Assembly (NCBI GenBank): GCA_004014935.1
Contig: CP025321.1
Span: 3,100,001 to 3,164,000 of the forward strand
DNA: 64,000 nt
Direction: 5' to 3'
DNA from: Saccharomycopsis malanga
Taxonomy: Eukaryota; Ascomycota; Saccharomycetes; Ascoideales; Saccharomycopsidaceae
The position numbers and the translations under genes are program-made. The notes below the pieces were generated by a model that saw only the letters and a list, made by a program, of their open reading frames with translations, was not told the origin of the DNA and ran no database searches. This document shows positions 8,997 through 19,604 of the stretch, piece after piece; positions within the stretch are counted from its first letter, which is position 1; the number at the start of each line of letters is the position of its first letter.

Positions 8997-10627
8997 TTAG
9001 CTACGAGGCACCAACTTCACCAAATAATTTCTTGGCTCTATGGCAATAGAATCTGGAACTTCATTCAACTCAAAAGGATCTGTTGTCATTTTCATCATTG
9101 GGTCACTTGGCTCTCTGATTTCATATGTGATCAAAAGCCGAATCAATAAAACATACATTTCCTGGTAAGCCAAATGTACCCCTGCGCACATTCTAGATCC
9201 AAGGCCAAATGAGAAATGTGTTAATCTTTTATTATTAATCTTCAAATCATCATCAAGCCATCTCTTTGGCTCAAACCTGCTAGGTTCTGGAAAATATTTC
9301 TCATCATAATTTGCTGCTGCCGCATTCATGAAAAGCAATGTCCCTTTAGGTATAACCGAGTTTTTGTAATATATATCGTCAGAGGTTTCCCTTGGAAGGC
9401 TCAAAGGTAATACTGACATATGTCTCAAAGTTTCTTTGAGTATGGCAACAATATAATCAACTTTAAGGTACTCAAAAGGTGCTCTATCCCACGCAGTCTC
9501 TAGACTGCCATAATGTTTTACCAATTCTTTCAATGCTGTAGATTGGATTTCGTTGCCATATTCGCTATGACTTAAATGGCCAATACAATAATAAAAATTT
9601 AATGGAGTATTATCCAAACCGGCCGAAACAAGAGTCAAACATGCACTTTTTAATTCAGCAAAATTGAGCTTGTTAGAATCCTCTTGCATGATAGTCCATG
9701 CTTTGGAGACAAAACAGTTAACATTCTCGCCTGACGCTATTCTTTTCTTCAATTGGTCAAAAAGAAAAGTCATATATTCATCTCTTCTTGCTCTGTAGGT
9801 ATCAGCTTTGTCATTCAACTTTGAAGATATTAATCTTAGAAGTGGAATATAATCCTGCAAGTTGGAAGTATGCGATCTGAGTCTTGTAATTTGATTCTCA
9901 ACAAAGGTTATTTCATCAAGCAAAAAAAGACCTTGTTTATCGCTATAATCAACCCAGTACCCATAAGTGATAAACAATGATATTCTTAATGTGTAACTCT
10001 GCGTGACTTTCAACAAGTTCACATCGCTTTCCGCAACACTATCTCTCATTTTGGCAATTCTGTCTAAGGTTCCTAAAGTCTCCTGATCAATCAAGCTGCT
10101 CATATCCACCACAGCATGTTTGTTCAAATTATTAGCTACAAACTTCTTTTTTCTTTTGTAAGACTCCCCAAAAGGGGTTGTTCCAATGGTGAAGCCTTGA
10201 GTCTTCGATACGACATTATGGAAAGTGTAAAGAGTAGGTCTTGAATTATTTTTATTTCGATTAACCAGCCAAAGTTCTTTCACCGAGTCATAGCTATTGG
10301 CAACAACGACTTTCCTTGTTCCCATTCTGGTCTGAAAAACATCCCCGTATTCTCTGGCCCATTTTGAGTACACCACCGCAGGATTGCTCAATACTTGGTG
10401 GATATTTCCAATAATAGGTAAGCCCGGCACTTCTGCAATGCCTACAATTTTCTTGGGCTTTCCAAATCCCAAATAGTCGAGTGCAATGGCTGCAACAATG
10501 AGCCCAAATAGTAGATAAAGTGCTTGAGTTGCACAACTAATGACCTTTTCTGCCAAGTTTGTTAGTTCTCTTGATTGATGTTGAAAAGCGTAAAATCCCG
10601 TTTCTTCATACTAGTGAGTTCATGCAT
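8997..10627 (-). CDS. Cytochrome P450 with a 16-nt first exon
   Basis: The long frame (8997-10549) has no ATG near its membrane anchor and is bounded upstream by TAG. A small first exon at 10612-10627 (ATG CAT GAA CTC ACT A) splices over a 62 nt intron (donor GTATGA, branch AACTAAC, acceptor CAG) and restores MHELTKKVISCATQALYLL. The product is 522 residues. It has an N-terminal membrane anchor at about 10-30, then a Pro-rich hinge (VPGLPIIGN). The I-helix is SAGLDNTPL, the ExxR motif is KETLR, and the haem-binding loop FSFGLGSRMCAG has Cys460. It resembles the CYP501/CYP504-like fungal class (phenylacetate-hydroxylase-related) by the haem loop, but the substrate cannot be read from sequence. 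It is not the conserved sterol demethylase CYP51 or DIT2. Confidence 0.85.
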
Positions 10628-11006
10628 AACGGAATCCATTTTATTTCGTATTTTGTTTTTATGTTTTATTTTGTTCAATGAGCTGAAAATATATGCTTAA
10701 AAGACGTTATTTGAAATATACAGGCTTTATTATATAGCGCTTGTAAAGATATTATGATTATATATAGTATAGACGGACACAACACATGCAGCACAAACCA
10801 CTGCCAAGGCATCATGTCTTACCTGCATAGGACCATGAACATTAGACATATACGTGTTTGATTAAACACACGGAAGCTTACTTTTAATTTACTCAGCAAT
10901 ACAACGGCTATTTTGATTAAAGTGAACTATATAGTAGTGAACAACGTAAAACAAAGTGTAGATTAAAGAACAATAAAAGGAAATGAAAAACTGATGAATC
11001 TAAAAA
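10628..11006. other. Intergenic, P450 promoter and CWH43 3' flank
   Basis: 379 bp, AT-rich, between two minus-strand genes. No motif or RNA recognised. Confidence 0.5.
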
Positions 11007-14000
11007 TCAGGAAAAGTAACGAGGCTCATCAAAAACATGATATCTATGACCTCTGACACCATCACCATAGAACATCTTAGGGAATCTCAACTCTTCTGGT
11101 ACATCAACTTCTGAAATTCTGGCATTGGTGTAGAGGGAAGCTTCGTTGACGGTCTTAGGAGCCAACATGAACTTGCCTACTTGCACTTCGGTATCGGTGA
11201 TAGTACCTCTACTAACTCTTGCGTAACCTATTCTCTTTATTTTTTTGAACAAAATGTATTCACACCATCTGTCGTCATCGGTAGGATCGATATCGTGCAT
11301 TCCTGATGCCTCCGAAACATGCTGATTGTAGTTTCCTTCCAAAGGTTTGGTAACTAAATAACTTAACAAAATGGTAGGTCTAGGAGTAGATCCCATCAAA
11401 TTTTTCAAATAAGCTGTCTGTAATCTTCTATCTTCAACATCTTCTTCCTGTCCACTGTGAAATACCACAATATCAACAAACTCTCCATATATGTCTAAAG
11501 TGGCGTGTATTGCTGGGGCTAATTCGCCCACCGGACTTGGCAATAAATGGTGAGTAGAGTTTAAGATTGGGAATTTGGAAAAAAGAAGACAACCCCAAGT
11601 ATGCTTGTTAGGACCAGGACCAAAGTCGGTATAGTAACCAAGGTCTTGAGCAATTTTTTGAGTCATGTCTCTATTGCCCATAACAATTCTTTGAGTATCG
11701 GTTTCTAGCATTCCCATAATGTCGACTTCCAAGTCTTTCATCAAGTCTCTCATTCTGTCTTCGGAAGCCCACAAGTCGTTATCAAGAGCAAAGTGAACAG
11801 TCCAGATACCAGCAGTGAAAGACTTGGTTTCAGGGTTGAAAGGTTTTGGATCGTCAAACGGGAACCTTAAGAAAGCAATAATAGAACTGAGAACAGTTAA
11901 CAAAATTAAAGCTTTTTGAAATTTCTTTTTAATGTTGTTGAGACTTTTGGTAACCTTGTTAAACGATTTGTCGGATAATCCAGACCCACTAATAGCCGAA
12001 GTGTTACTGTTCCAGATCCGTGATTCATATATAGTGAAGCCAACGAACAAAACAGGGACACCGTAAACAATGTCGGTTCTTTCTCTCAACAACGGGCCAC
12101 CAGGAACAAAGGCATATGCAACGATCCAAACACTGCCCAACATAAAGATTATATGGAACAAGAAACCCAACGAGAAACTCAAACCTGGGTTGAATCGAGA
12201 AACGTTTTCAAAAACAATTGGACAAATTGAGATCAAATAAAAGGAAAATACTAAACCACCAAAATAACCAATCCAGCCGTGGAACAGATATAAGAATACA
12301 AAGCCAATGGTACCCAATCCGTAGTATTTCCAGCTAGTTAATGTCGACTTGGTAACAGTCAATCCAAAGTAAATACCGGCGGCGTTAACTGCTAAAGAAA
12401 GAGCGCCATGGGGAACAGGAATAGGGCCCTTGATAGGATAACCATCCCAAACCCAAGTAATAATTGTTGAACTATCGGTCAACAAGGCATGCAAAAGAAA
12501 AATAAAAGCACCGAATCCAGTTGCGGACAAGAAAAGAGACTCTTTACTAGTAGCAACTTTTTTAACAGAAGGACTGGTATTGTTGATTTCTTTGTTAAAA
12601 TGATTAATATTCAATGATTGATTAAGTTTCTTATAATTTGGAGTTAGCAAAGCAGCAATTGAGCCGACAATAATACCAGTATTGTTCCATCCACCGTTCT
12701 CCTTGTGCATGATAGGCCATACTGGGTTGTTAGTAGCAAATGCAAACTTGATGACAGAAGAAGAGAGCAAACCAATAGCAAACAAGGAAGAATAATATTT
12801 GTTCAAATCATTTGATAATTTAACAATGATTTCATCATTGACGGCTTCATCTTCGTTTTGGCTTTTGGAAGTGGACATTTGTTTGGAAAGAATGGCACTG
12901 ATATTATTGACGTACCAAAATTCATCGGCTATAGAAAGAGCAGAGAATGCTACACCGATAGAACAAGTCACCAAACGGTATTCTGGCTTGTCAATGACAT
13001 AGCTGCCAATACCAAAAAGCACAGCAGACAATCTAGAAATCTGAGGAAAGTTTGTTGCAAGTTTCAACACCGGAGGGATAACAAGGACAATAGGGAATAG
13101 AACACTAGTGATAGCAGCTTCAAATCCAGAAATTCCCATATTCCATAATGGGAAATACCATATCATAGCTAACAAACCAGTGACGTTAGACCAAAAGACA
13201 AATGAGTTTACAGTATGCACAAGGATGTTTTGATAGCTCAATAAATTTTCAAAAGATTTGATTTTACTGAATTTATCAAGTTTGGAGATTGATTTGTCCA
13301 AGTTGGTAACTATCTCAATTTCCTTGGCCATATCATTGAGTTGGTCATTGAAACTAATCTTCTTGAAAAAGTCGACTTTCAACGAGTTTTCAGCATCTGT
13401 AGACAAATTGATCTGTAAATCATTAAAGTCAACAATATTCCAAGCATCAAAGCCGATGTCCAACAAAATAAGAGACCATTCGCAATAGGCATAATATGAA
13501 TAAGCACCAGCAACCCTGTTGACTTTATGTTGGATGAACAAGTATATCAAAGGAATCAACATGAAGAAAAACGCCAAACATGTATAGAGTCTATAAGTAT
13601 GTAATTTGGAAGGTTTTGGCGTCAACTTGATGATAGCAACGTCCCAAGGTATAGTAAGCACAATATAACTAATCATGAAAATATCATGGAAGTCGTGGTC
13701 ATCAGTAGAGGTGATGTAAACCCAACCACCACAAGTGAAAGTTCTGATAACCCCACTTATCAAACCAAATAATGGCAACTTTGAGTTAGGTTTCCATAGT
13801 CTCAAGTATGACAAAAATAATAAGGCAAACCGTGGTCCTGCGGTTAGCGCGATGAGAATTTGAAAAATGGATCTCTCAGGATATCTATCACCAATAGCAG
13901 CACTCACACTTGGAAACCATTCATCTGGATATTTGTAGAACTCATTTTCAATAATTTTATGGTAATGCAAATAACAACCAACTATTAATGCTGAAAAAAA

Positions 14001-14090
14001 GGCAGAATACGCGAATAACGCATGAGCTATAGCGACATATTTCCCATTGAACGACACCAACGGCTTGGTGGCCAGTTGCTTTTCACTCAT
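11007..14090 (-). CDS. CWH43: Cwh43, GPI-anchor lipid remodelling protein
   Basis: 1027 residues. Residues 1 to about 235 form a PGAP2/Frag1-type multi-span domain. A second multi-span block occupies about 290-750. The last ~270 residues, from FTAGIWTVHFALDNDLW, form the luminal endonuclease/exonuclease/phosphatase-like domain, with MLETDT and VVFHSGQEED as likely metal and catalytic segments. In yeast, Cwh43 swaps the diacylglycerol of GPI anchors for ceramide in the ER. Length is close to S. cerevisiae Cwh43 (about 950 aa). The window also encodes a likely GPI-anchored wall protein (60060-60506), a candidate substrate. The start is ATG 14088-14090. Confidence 0.95.
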   Translation of the reverse strand: MSEKQLATKPLVSFNGKYVAIAHALFAYSAFFSALIVGCYLHYHKIIENEFYKYPDEWFPSVSAAIGDRYPERSIFQILIALTAGPRFALLFLSYLRLWKPNSKLPLFGLISGVIRTFTCGGWVYITSTDDHDFHDIFMISYIVLTIPWDVAIIKLTPKPSKLHTYRLYTCLAFFFMLIPLIYLFIQHKVNRVAGAYSYYAYCEWSLILLDIGFDAWNIVDFNDLQINLSTDAENSLKVDFFKKISFNDQLNDMAKEIEIVTNLDKSISKLDKFSKIKSFENLLSYQNILVHTVNSFVFWSNVTGLLAMIWYFPLWNMGISGFEAAITSVLFPIVLVIPPVLKLATNFPQISRLSAVLFGIGSYVIDKPEYRLVTCSIGVAFSALSIADEFWYVNNISAILSKQMSTSKSQNEDEAVNDEIIVKLSNDLNKYYSSLFAIGLLSSSVIKFAFATNNPVWPIMHKENGGWNNTGIIVGSIAALLTPNYKKLNQSLNINHFNKEINNTSPSVKKVATSKESLFLSATGFGAFIFLLHALLTDSSTIITWVWDGYPIKGPIPVPHGALSLAVNAAGIYFGLTVTKSTLTSWKYYGLGTIGFVFLYLFHGWIGYFGGLVFSFYLISICPIVFENVSRFNPGLSFSLGFLFHIIFMLGSVWIVAYAFVPGGPLLRERTDIVYGVPVLFVGFTIYESRIWNSNTSAISGSGLSDKSFNKVTKSLNNIKKKFQKALILLTVLSSIIAFLRFPFDDPKPFNPETKSFTAGIWTVHFALDNDLWASEDRMRDLMKDLEVDIMGMLETDTQRIVMGNRDMTQKIAQDLGYYTDFGPGPNKHTWGCLLFSKFPILNSTHHLLPSPVGELAPAIHATLDIYGEFVDIVVFHSGQEEDVEDRRLQTAYLKNLMGSTPRPTILLSYLVTKPLEGNYNQHVSEASGMHDIDPTDDDRWCEYILFKKIKRIGYARVSRGTITDTEVQVGKFMLAPKTVNEASLYTNARISEVDVPEELRFPKMFYGDGVRGHRYHVFDEPRYFS

Positions 14091-14404
14091 TGTAGACCTA
14101 GTTGACGTCTTTGGTGGTAGATGATCAGCACTTTTAAACAGTAGTAGAACGCTCTTCTTTGTCTTCTTCTCACTTTTCGCTCAGGTGTCACCAGTAAGCC
14201 ATACCAAGCAGGGGGTGGTATGTGGCTGGAGTAATATTCGTTTACGGGGTCTGATGTGGCGCATTCAAAACAGATTTTCAACCAGTTAAAATTTCCGTTT
14301 TATAATCAAGTAGCGAAAAAGTGAGTAAGAGACGCCATTTAACATTACATGAGGATCTGAGTCTTATCTAAAAATACACATAGCAGCATCAATCAACCAT
14401 CACC
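14091..14404. other. Divergent promoter, CWH43 / complex I PDSW-type subunit
   Basis: 314 bp shared upstream region of two divergent genes. No coding signal and no specific motif recognised. Confidence 0.5.
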
Positions 14405-14745
14405 ATGTCCGGTATGTTATTTATTGTGAATGCTGCACTCTTCTCAAGGCTAATTACTAATAAGATCTAGAACAACACACCAGAGCTCCAGCTGTCTCGT
14501 TTGACAATATTGACTATACCAATGCAGACCAATTGGCTGCTGCCCAAGACTCCATGATCAGAGAACAGTGGGTTAGAGTGAGCGCTTTGAAAACCTGCAG
14601 AAGAGCTTTGGAAAAATGTTACAAAGTTAGCGGTGTAAACCACTTTGAAGATTGCAAACCATTGGCTGAAAAATATCTCGAACTTTTGCCAACCCACAGA
14701 GTTAGTGGATATCTTGCATACCAGAAAAACGATCCAAGCAAATAA
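14405..14745 (+). CDS. Complex I PDSW (NDUFB10-type) subunit, 7-nt first exon
   Basis: Exon 1 is only ATGTCCG (14405-14411). A 59 nt intron follows (donor GTATGT, branch TACTAAT, acceptor TAG at 14469-14470), then exon 2 at 14471-14745. The product is 93 residues beginning MSEQHTRAPAVSF. The block AQDSMIREQWVRVSALKTCR, then LEKCYKVSGVNHFEDCKPLA and YLELL, matches fungal NDUFB10/PDSW accessory subunits of NADH:ubiquinone oxidoreductase, with paired cysteines as expected for an intermembrane-space-facing subunit. Without the micro-exon there is no suitable start. Presence of complex I excludes Saccharomyces-type yeasts. Confidence 0.85.
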
Positions 14746-14946
14746 ACTGGTTGTATTGTTTCTCTTACTTTGTCATTTTACGTTTTTGTTTTTTGTCTTT
14801 CTAGGTTTCTTTATTACACATCTTCATATCAGCGGCACATATTCGTATAGGTGCATTATGTTGTCTTTTTATCCTTGGGCAGTTACACTGGTCATAGTGA
14901 AAATGAATAGCACTGCTGTTGCTAATGTGCTATTGATTAGCACATG

Positions 14947-14966
14947 CCCCCCCCCCCCCCCCCCCC
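14947..14966. repeat. Homopolymer tract (C)20
   Basis: Twenty consecutive C residues in otherwise AT-rich DNA, about 200 bp past the stop of the complex I subunit gene. On the transcribed strand this would be a C run in or near the 3'UTR; on the other strand it is G20. Exact length is uncertain if the assembly is error-prone in homopolymers. Confidence 0.9.
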
Positions 14967-15259
14967 TTCAATAAAGACAAGTCTGTTTTACCCACAATAT
15001 ACAGCGCGTTGTCATATTATTTTTGAAATTGCTTCTATATATCTGTAAATTGGTATTTTGTAGGTGTGGAAATATGTTAAAATTGAGTGAACACTTCAAA
15101 AATACCAAGACAGGACTGAGTTAGGCAATAAAACACTAATATTTTATTGCTTTAAGCTCCTTCTGATTAAATTTATGCTAATCCAAAAATCTTCTTAGCT
15201 ATGAACTAATTCTACTCGCTGCTCTTGCTATCCTGAATGTGATTCCACATTGTCTGAAA

Positions 15260-15388
15260 TACGATCTAGACAAAAGATTATGATCAACAGGACATGGTTG
15301 GCCTTTACCAAGTCCCTTTAGACATAACGGGTATATACGAAACTGACATGTACTGGGATCCAAATATAAGATTATCATTATTATTATA
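15260..15388 (-). repeat. Dispersed repeat copy A (reverse orientation)
   Basis: Read on the minus strand, this contains CTTATATTTGGATCCCAGTA, then CAGTTTCGTATATAC and TCTAAAGGGACTTGGTAAA. The same series of blocks in the same order occurs near 18.7, 24.3 and 57.2 kb. The 3' block CTTTTGTCTAGATC is shared with copy D only. An (AAT)n-like stretch lies at its 5' edge. Confidence 0.75.
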
Positions 15389-15846
15389 ATCCAAGGATCC
15401 TTTTATGTAGTCATGTACCGGGCAATTTAAAGAAATGTTCTAGTTCCTGGTGATATTTGAAAAAACGGTAATAGCTGAAAAGCACTTACAATTAAGAAAT
15501 TTTCCAACTATGTATATATCGTTTATTTCAAGACGATCAGAAGTTTAACTAATGATAAGTAAACTTTCACAAGTGAAATCTGTACTATCATTAAGATACA
15601 AAGAACTGTACTGATCTATTTTTTACAGTTCAAATTGCAAGTAAAAATACATTGTAAAACCAGCAATGCTTTTGAGTCGAAATCATTAATGTTTATTGGC
15701 ACACAACTACAATCTTATTACACTCATAAGGACATTTAACAGAAAACTTGTATGTATTCATGAAACAAAACCCGAAAAAAATTATAAGTAAGCAAAGTCG
15801 TAAAATGTGCTAAGACATGTAGAAAGTTTTTGGCGATGCGATGCAA

Positions 15847-17097
15847 TTATTCTTTGTCGGACAAGGCAGCAACACCTGGCAAGGTCTTACCTTCCAACAA
15901 TTCCAAAGAAGCACCACCACCAGTAGAAACGTGAGACAACTTGTCGACAACACCAAACTTCTTGGCAACAGTAGCAGTGTCACCACCACCAATGATAACG
16001 GTATTACCCTTGGATGAGCTTTCGACAGCAGCATCCAACAAAGCCTTAGTTCCGGCACTGAACTTTTCGAATTCAAAGACACCTGGTGGACCGTTCCAGA
16101 CAATGGTCTTAGCTTCAGCGACAGTTTGAGCAAAGAGCTTTCTGGATTCTGGACCGGCGTCAAGACCTTGCCATTCGTCTGGGATACCTTCCTTGGCGGT
16201 GACAGAGTCAGTCTTGGCGTCTTTGTCGAATTTGTCGGCTATGACAAAATCGACTGGCAAAACAATCTTGACATTGTTCTTCTTAGCCTTAGCAACCAAG
16301 TCTGGGACAATCTTAGCACCAGCCTCATCGAACAAGGATTTACCGATTTTAGTGCCATCAATAACATTGATGAAAGTGAAAGCCATACCACCTCCAATAA
16401 TCAAGGAGTCGACCTTGTCAAGCAAGTTGTCGATTAATTGAATCTTGTCAGAAACCTTAGCACCACCCAAGATAGCCAAAAATGGTCTGACTGGGTTTTC
16501 CAAAGCCTTAGCAAAGTAAGTCAATTCCTTGGACATCAAGAAACCAGCAGCTCTCTGAGGCAATTCGAAACCGACCATGGAGGAGTGAGCTCTGTGAGCA
16601 GTACCAAAGGCATCGTTGATGTAAACGTCAGCCAAAGCAGTCAATTGTTTTCTAAACTTTTCAACAGCTTCTTTGTCGGCCTTCACCTTTTGACCATCAA
16701 CCTTTCTGGAACCTTCTTCTTCAATGTGGAATCTCAAGTTTTCCAACAAGATGACGGAGCCCTTTGGAGCGGAATTGACTGTGTCTTCAACTTCCTTTCC
16801 AACGCAGTCCTTCAAGAATGTAACTTTTTTACTCAACAACTTGGTCAATTCGTCAGCAACTGGGGCCAAGGAGTATTTTTCGTTAACTTCGCCGTTTGGT
16901 CTACCCAAATGAGAAGCCAATACAACGACTTTGGCATTGTTTTTCAACACATGTTCAATAGTTGGCAAAGCAGCAACAATTCTTTGGTTGTTGGTGATAG
17001 TCTTACCATCCAATGGGACGTTGAAATCAACTCTGATGAATACTCTTTTGTCGGTGACATCCAAGTCAGTGACAGACAATTTTTTGGAAAGAGACAT
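15847..17097 (-). CDS. PGK1: 3-phosphoglycerate kinase
   Basis: 416 residues from ATG 17095-17097 ([20 protein letters not shown]), the usual length. [11 protein letters not shown] is the family signature. The substrate-binding block SHLGRPNGE, the hinge region and the nucleotide-binding block [15 protein letters not shown] are all present. It catalyses the ATP-forming step 1,3-bisphosphoglycerate to 3-phosphoglycerate in glycolysis. The frame extends 29 codons further upstream, but homology begins at this Met. Strong codon bias (TTG for Leu, AGA for Arg) marks high expression. A TATA element lies about 200 bp upstream. Confidence 0.99.
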   Translation of the reverse strand: MSLSKKLSVTDLDVTDKRVFIRVDFNVPLDGKTITNNQRIVAALPTIEHVLKNNAKVVVLASHLGRPNGEVNEKYSLAPVADELTKLLSKKVTFLKDCVGKEVEDTVNSAPKGSVILLENLRFHIEEEGSRKVDGQKVKADKEAVEKFRKQLTALADVYINDAFGTAHRAHSSMVGFELPQRAAGFLMSKELTYFAKALENPVRPFLAILGGAKVSDKIQLIDNLLDKVDSLIIGGGMAFTFINVIDGTKIGKSLFDEAGAKIVPDLVAKAKKNNVKIVLPVDFVIADKFDKDAKTDSVTAKEGIPDEWQGLDAGPESRKLFAQTVAEAKTIVWNGPPGVFEFEKFSAGTKALLDAAVESSSKGNTVIIGGGDTATVAKKFGVVDKLSHVSTGGGASLELLEGKTLPGVAALSDKE

Positions 17098-17975
17098 TGT
17101 TCGTTGTGATAGTTTGCTTAGTAGTATAGCTAAATATTTATGACCAATTGGATAAATAGTCAATTTAGATGATAAACAGATCAATTAATGATGATGCGTA
17201 AACAATCTAATGCAATTGAGTTGTGAGAACAAAAAAAAACAAGAAAGAAAAAAAAGTAGCAACATATTTGCCATTATGAAAAAGGATCTCCTCCCTTACT
17301 TATATACCGTGAACATAGCTAATGCGTGGGCTGACAACCACCACCAATACCCCCGGGCAAGATCACCAAACGCCAGGGGGTGTCCCTCTCTACCGTAAGC
17401 CCATAACCAAGGGGTGAAGTGCACCAGCTGACTGTCCCTATCTACTTTATGTAGGTATATGTGTGGTTATGCGAATATCACCTCGGTGGTGAGAGAGCCC
17501 CAACTAAAAGCCACTGTCAACGTGGAAGATGATAGAACTAGCGTTAAAGTGGTACTATTTTGGGAAAAGCCGAACAATCAGGGGAGGAAATGGCAAGACA
17601 ATTTATGTAAGCAACGTCATCTGCATCTTAGTAGTCAGTCTAACGTCTTAGTTTGAATTACACAACCACGATCTAGACAGAGCATTAACAACAACCGAAA
17701 AGGTATTTTGAAAAGTAGTATCAACAGACAAAAGTGATTGATTCTTCAAATACGTAAATTACTTGAATCCAAATTATTCGCTTCTAGAAACATAGACAAT
17801 ACATTCCCAATAGTAAATTACTTGCAAAAAAATTATCTTTCAGATTTAATACGAAAGCAGATTTATGAGATATAATAAATATACGAATGAAATGATTAAT
17901 GTAATATTAAAAATTAAAAAAAAATTTAAAAAAAAAAAATAAAAAAAAATAAAAAAAAAATAAAAAAAAATGAAA
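17098..17975. other. PGK1 promoter region and tRNA-Pro 3' flank
   Basis: TATATAAG (minus strand, 17298-17305) is a likely TATA box for PGK1. Upstream, ACCCCC at about 17349 and GGGGGTGT near 17376 form arms in opposite orientation around CGGGCAAGATCACC. GC-rich boxes of this kind may be Mig1- or activator-type sites, which is inference. From about 17905 to 17971 the plus strand is nearly pure A, giving T runs downstream of the tRNA. Confidence 0.55.
17920..17971 (-). terminator. RNA polymerase III terminator (T runs) of tRNA-Pro
   Basis: On the minus strand, the tRNA 3' end is followed within 5 nt by a series of T8-T10 runs. Pol III stops at four or more T residues, so the first run is sufficient; the others are redundant. 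Confidence 0.8.
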
Positions 17976-18084
17976 GGGCCGAGCAGGGAATTGAACCCTG
18001 GACCTCTCGCATACTTGGTCTTCTGCCCGATTTCAATCAGGCTCGCTACCCAAAGCGAGAATCATACCACTAGACCACGCGGCC
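17976..18084 (-). tRNA. tRNA-Pro(UGG) with 37-nt intron
   Basis: Read on the minus strand from GGCCGCGTGGTCTAGTGG to CTCGGCCC. The anticodon stem CTCGC/GCGAG encloses the loop TTTGGG-T, giving anticodon UGG. An intron of about 37 nt sits after position 37 and contains CCAA, able to pair with the anticodon. The T-arm has GGTTCAATTCC. Mature length is 72 nt, with discriminator C and a mismatch at 6-67, both as I recall in S. cerevisiae tRNA-Pro(UGG). Confidence 0.95.
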
Positions 18085-19604
18085 TTTCTTGAAAAAAAGT
18101 TTTTTCTCTTGAATAGTGACCAGGTTTTTTTGAACGAGCACCTTGACTTCATATATAGTCATCACATTAATAACCGTAATGCAGTGTATTCATTGCATAT
18201 ATGTATTGAACCCTGCATTGGGATGTCAATTTGTATTGCTTTACGTATACAACTCGATCCCACTCTCAAAATATTATTGAAGCACTTACAAGTGCTTGTA
18301 TCTATTAATATTCTGTAAATAGGGGAAAATCTTGTTGAAGGCCTGATTCTGGAGCCTGGGTTTTCAAGTTTACATTTGAATTGTCAATATATTAGTAACC
18401 TTATATTTCGAGCCCATTAAATAAACGGTTCCTTATAACGCTTAATAAATATGGAATTTTATACAAAACAAATGTTATCATTTTAATATATAGTAAAGGT
18501 TGTATATATGATTTCAAACCAAACTTGAAGAGACAAAAAAGGCATTACAATACTAATTTTGCTCATGGGACTCTCATATTTTAACAGGCAAATCAATATT
18601 GCATTGGATATTGGATGAGAATAGCTTAGTTTCTCGACAAGTGATTTTCAAATGTACATTTTTGTAAATAAATAGTTATCTAAAAAAAAAACAATATCAG
18701 TTTTGTATATACGCGCTATGCCTAAGGGAACTTGGTGAAGCCCAATAATGTCACCTATGTTCCTGTTAGGTCTTTTTTCTCTTTTCCGAGAGCACCGGCC
18801 ACTGAGCCAAACGGTCCAGCGGCCCAGTAAAGCTTTAATGCTTATACAGTAAGGTTGTTATATATCCCCATGTCAAGCAACAGCGTTATAGTTGATTTGA
18901 ACTTTTAGGTTTCATAAGTCTACTTACTTTGTCAAAGTTTGCAAGTAATTTGTATTACGAACCTTAATTTGAAGAGGAATTAGAAAAAAAAGAACTTTAC
19001 ATAAAATTGTTTTCTAATAGTCCTTGAAACAGACATTTTTCATCTTCTTTACATTGATATATTTCAATCAAAGTCATAATGCAATAAATCGGTCAATTTA
19101 TCGATCTTGAGCAAAGTACCGATGAACATTATGACCATATGTACTTATTTTTGTTTACAAAATATAATGTCGAATTTTCCGAAAAAAACTATAAACATTA
19201 TTTAACAATATTCTATACTTGCCAATTATTGCAATATAGGACTCAATACTTAACAAGGGCTGGTGCACGGAAGGAAAAAAGATTGCCGAGACATGTTGAA
19301 ATTTTGCAGATTTACCGTGCATATCCGCGAAAATGGCGCATGGAAGCGCATCGAAAAAGACGAGGCTGAAAAAAAAAAAAAAATAGCAACAATGAAAATA
19401 AACAAGGAAAGCGCTAATGTGTTTCTACCCAAGAGAAGAGAAAAAGATGTAGAAAATGGAAAAAATACAACATTAAATATGTAAGAATTAGCTATATTAA
19501 ATCTGCAGAAAACAGAAAGCAATAAAAATTAACGTATATAAAAAAGTAGAGAAAAGTAAGCGAGTAAAAAACGAATTATCAGTCTAAGATAAAGTTTGAA
19601 AAGC
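18085..19604. other. Gene-poor 1.5 kb upstream of tRNA-Pro, with repeat copy B
   Basis: Contains the split dispersed-repeat copy B (listed). The rest is AT-rich with A and T runs. Small open frames near 19139-19484 are Lys-rich, have no recognisable domain and overlap an A run; I do not call them genes. Confidence 0.5.
18399..18826 (+). repeat. Dispersed repeat copy B, apparently split
   Basis: The 5' block CTTATATTTCGAGCCCAT is at 18400-18417. The continuation GTATATACGCGCTATG, AAGGGAACTTGG, CCTATGTTCCTGTTAGG, TCTTTTTTCTCTT and CCACTGAGCCA runs from about 18701 to 18826. These blocks are contiguous in copy C, so about 280 bp lies between the two halves here. The copy starts roughly 315 bp upstream of the tRNA-Pro gene. 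Confidence 0.7.

Larger units (their letters stand above)
14746..15846. other. Convergent intergenic region with poly-C tract and repeat copy
   Basis: 1.1 kb between the 3' ends of the complex I gene and PGK1. It holds a 20-nt C run and a reverse-oriented copy of the dispersed repeat (both listed). The rest is AT-rich with no ORF or RNA that I can support. Confidence 0.55.

Noticed and set aside
12799-13488. Plus-strand frames opposite CWH43
   Set aside because: Antisense shadows with no homology or start context.
16126-17109. Several long plus-strand frames opposite PGK1
   Set aside because: Antisense shadows produced by the strong codon bias of PGK1.
19139-19484. Overlapping 73-76-codon frames
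   Set aside because: Lys-rich frames across an A run with no domain or promoter signs.
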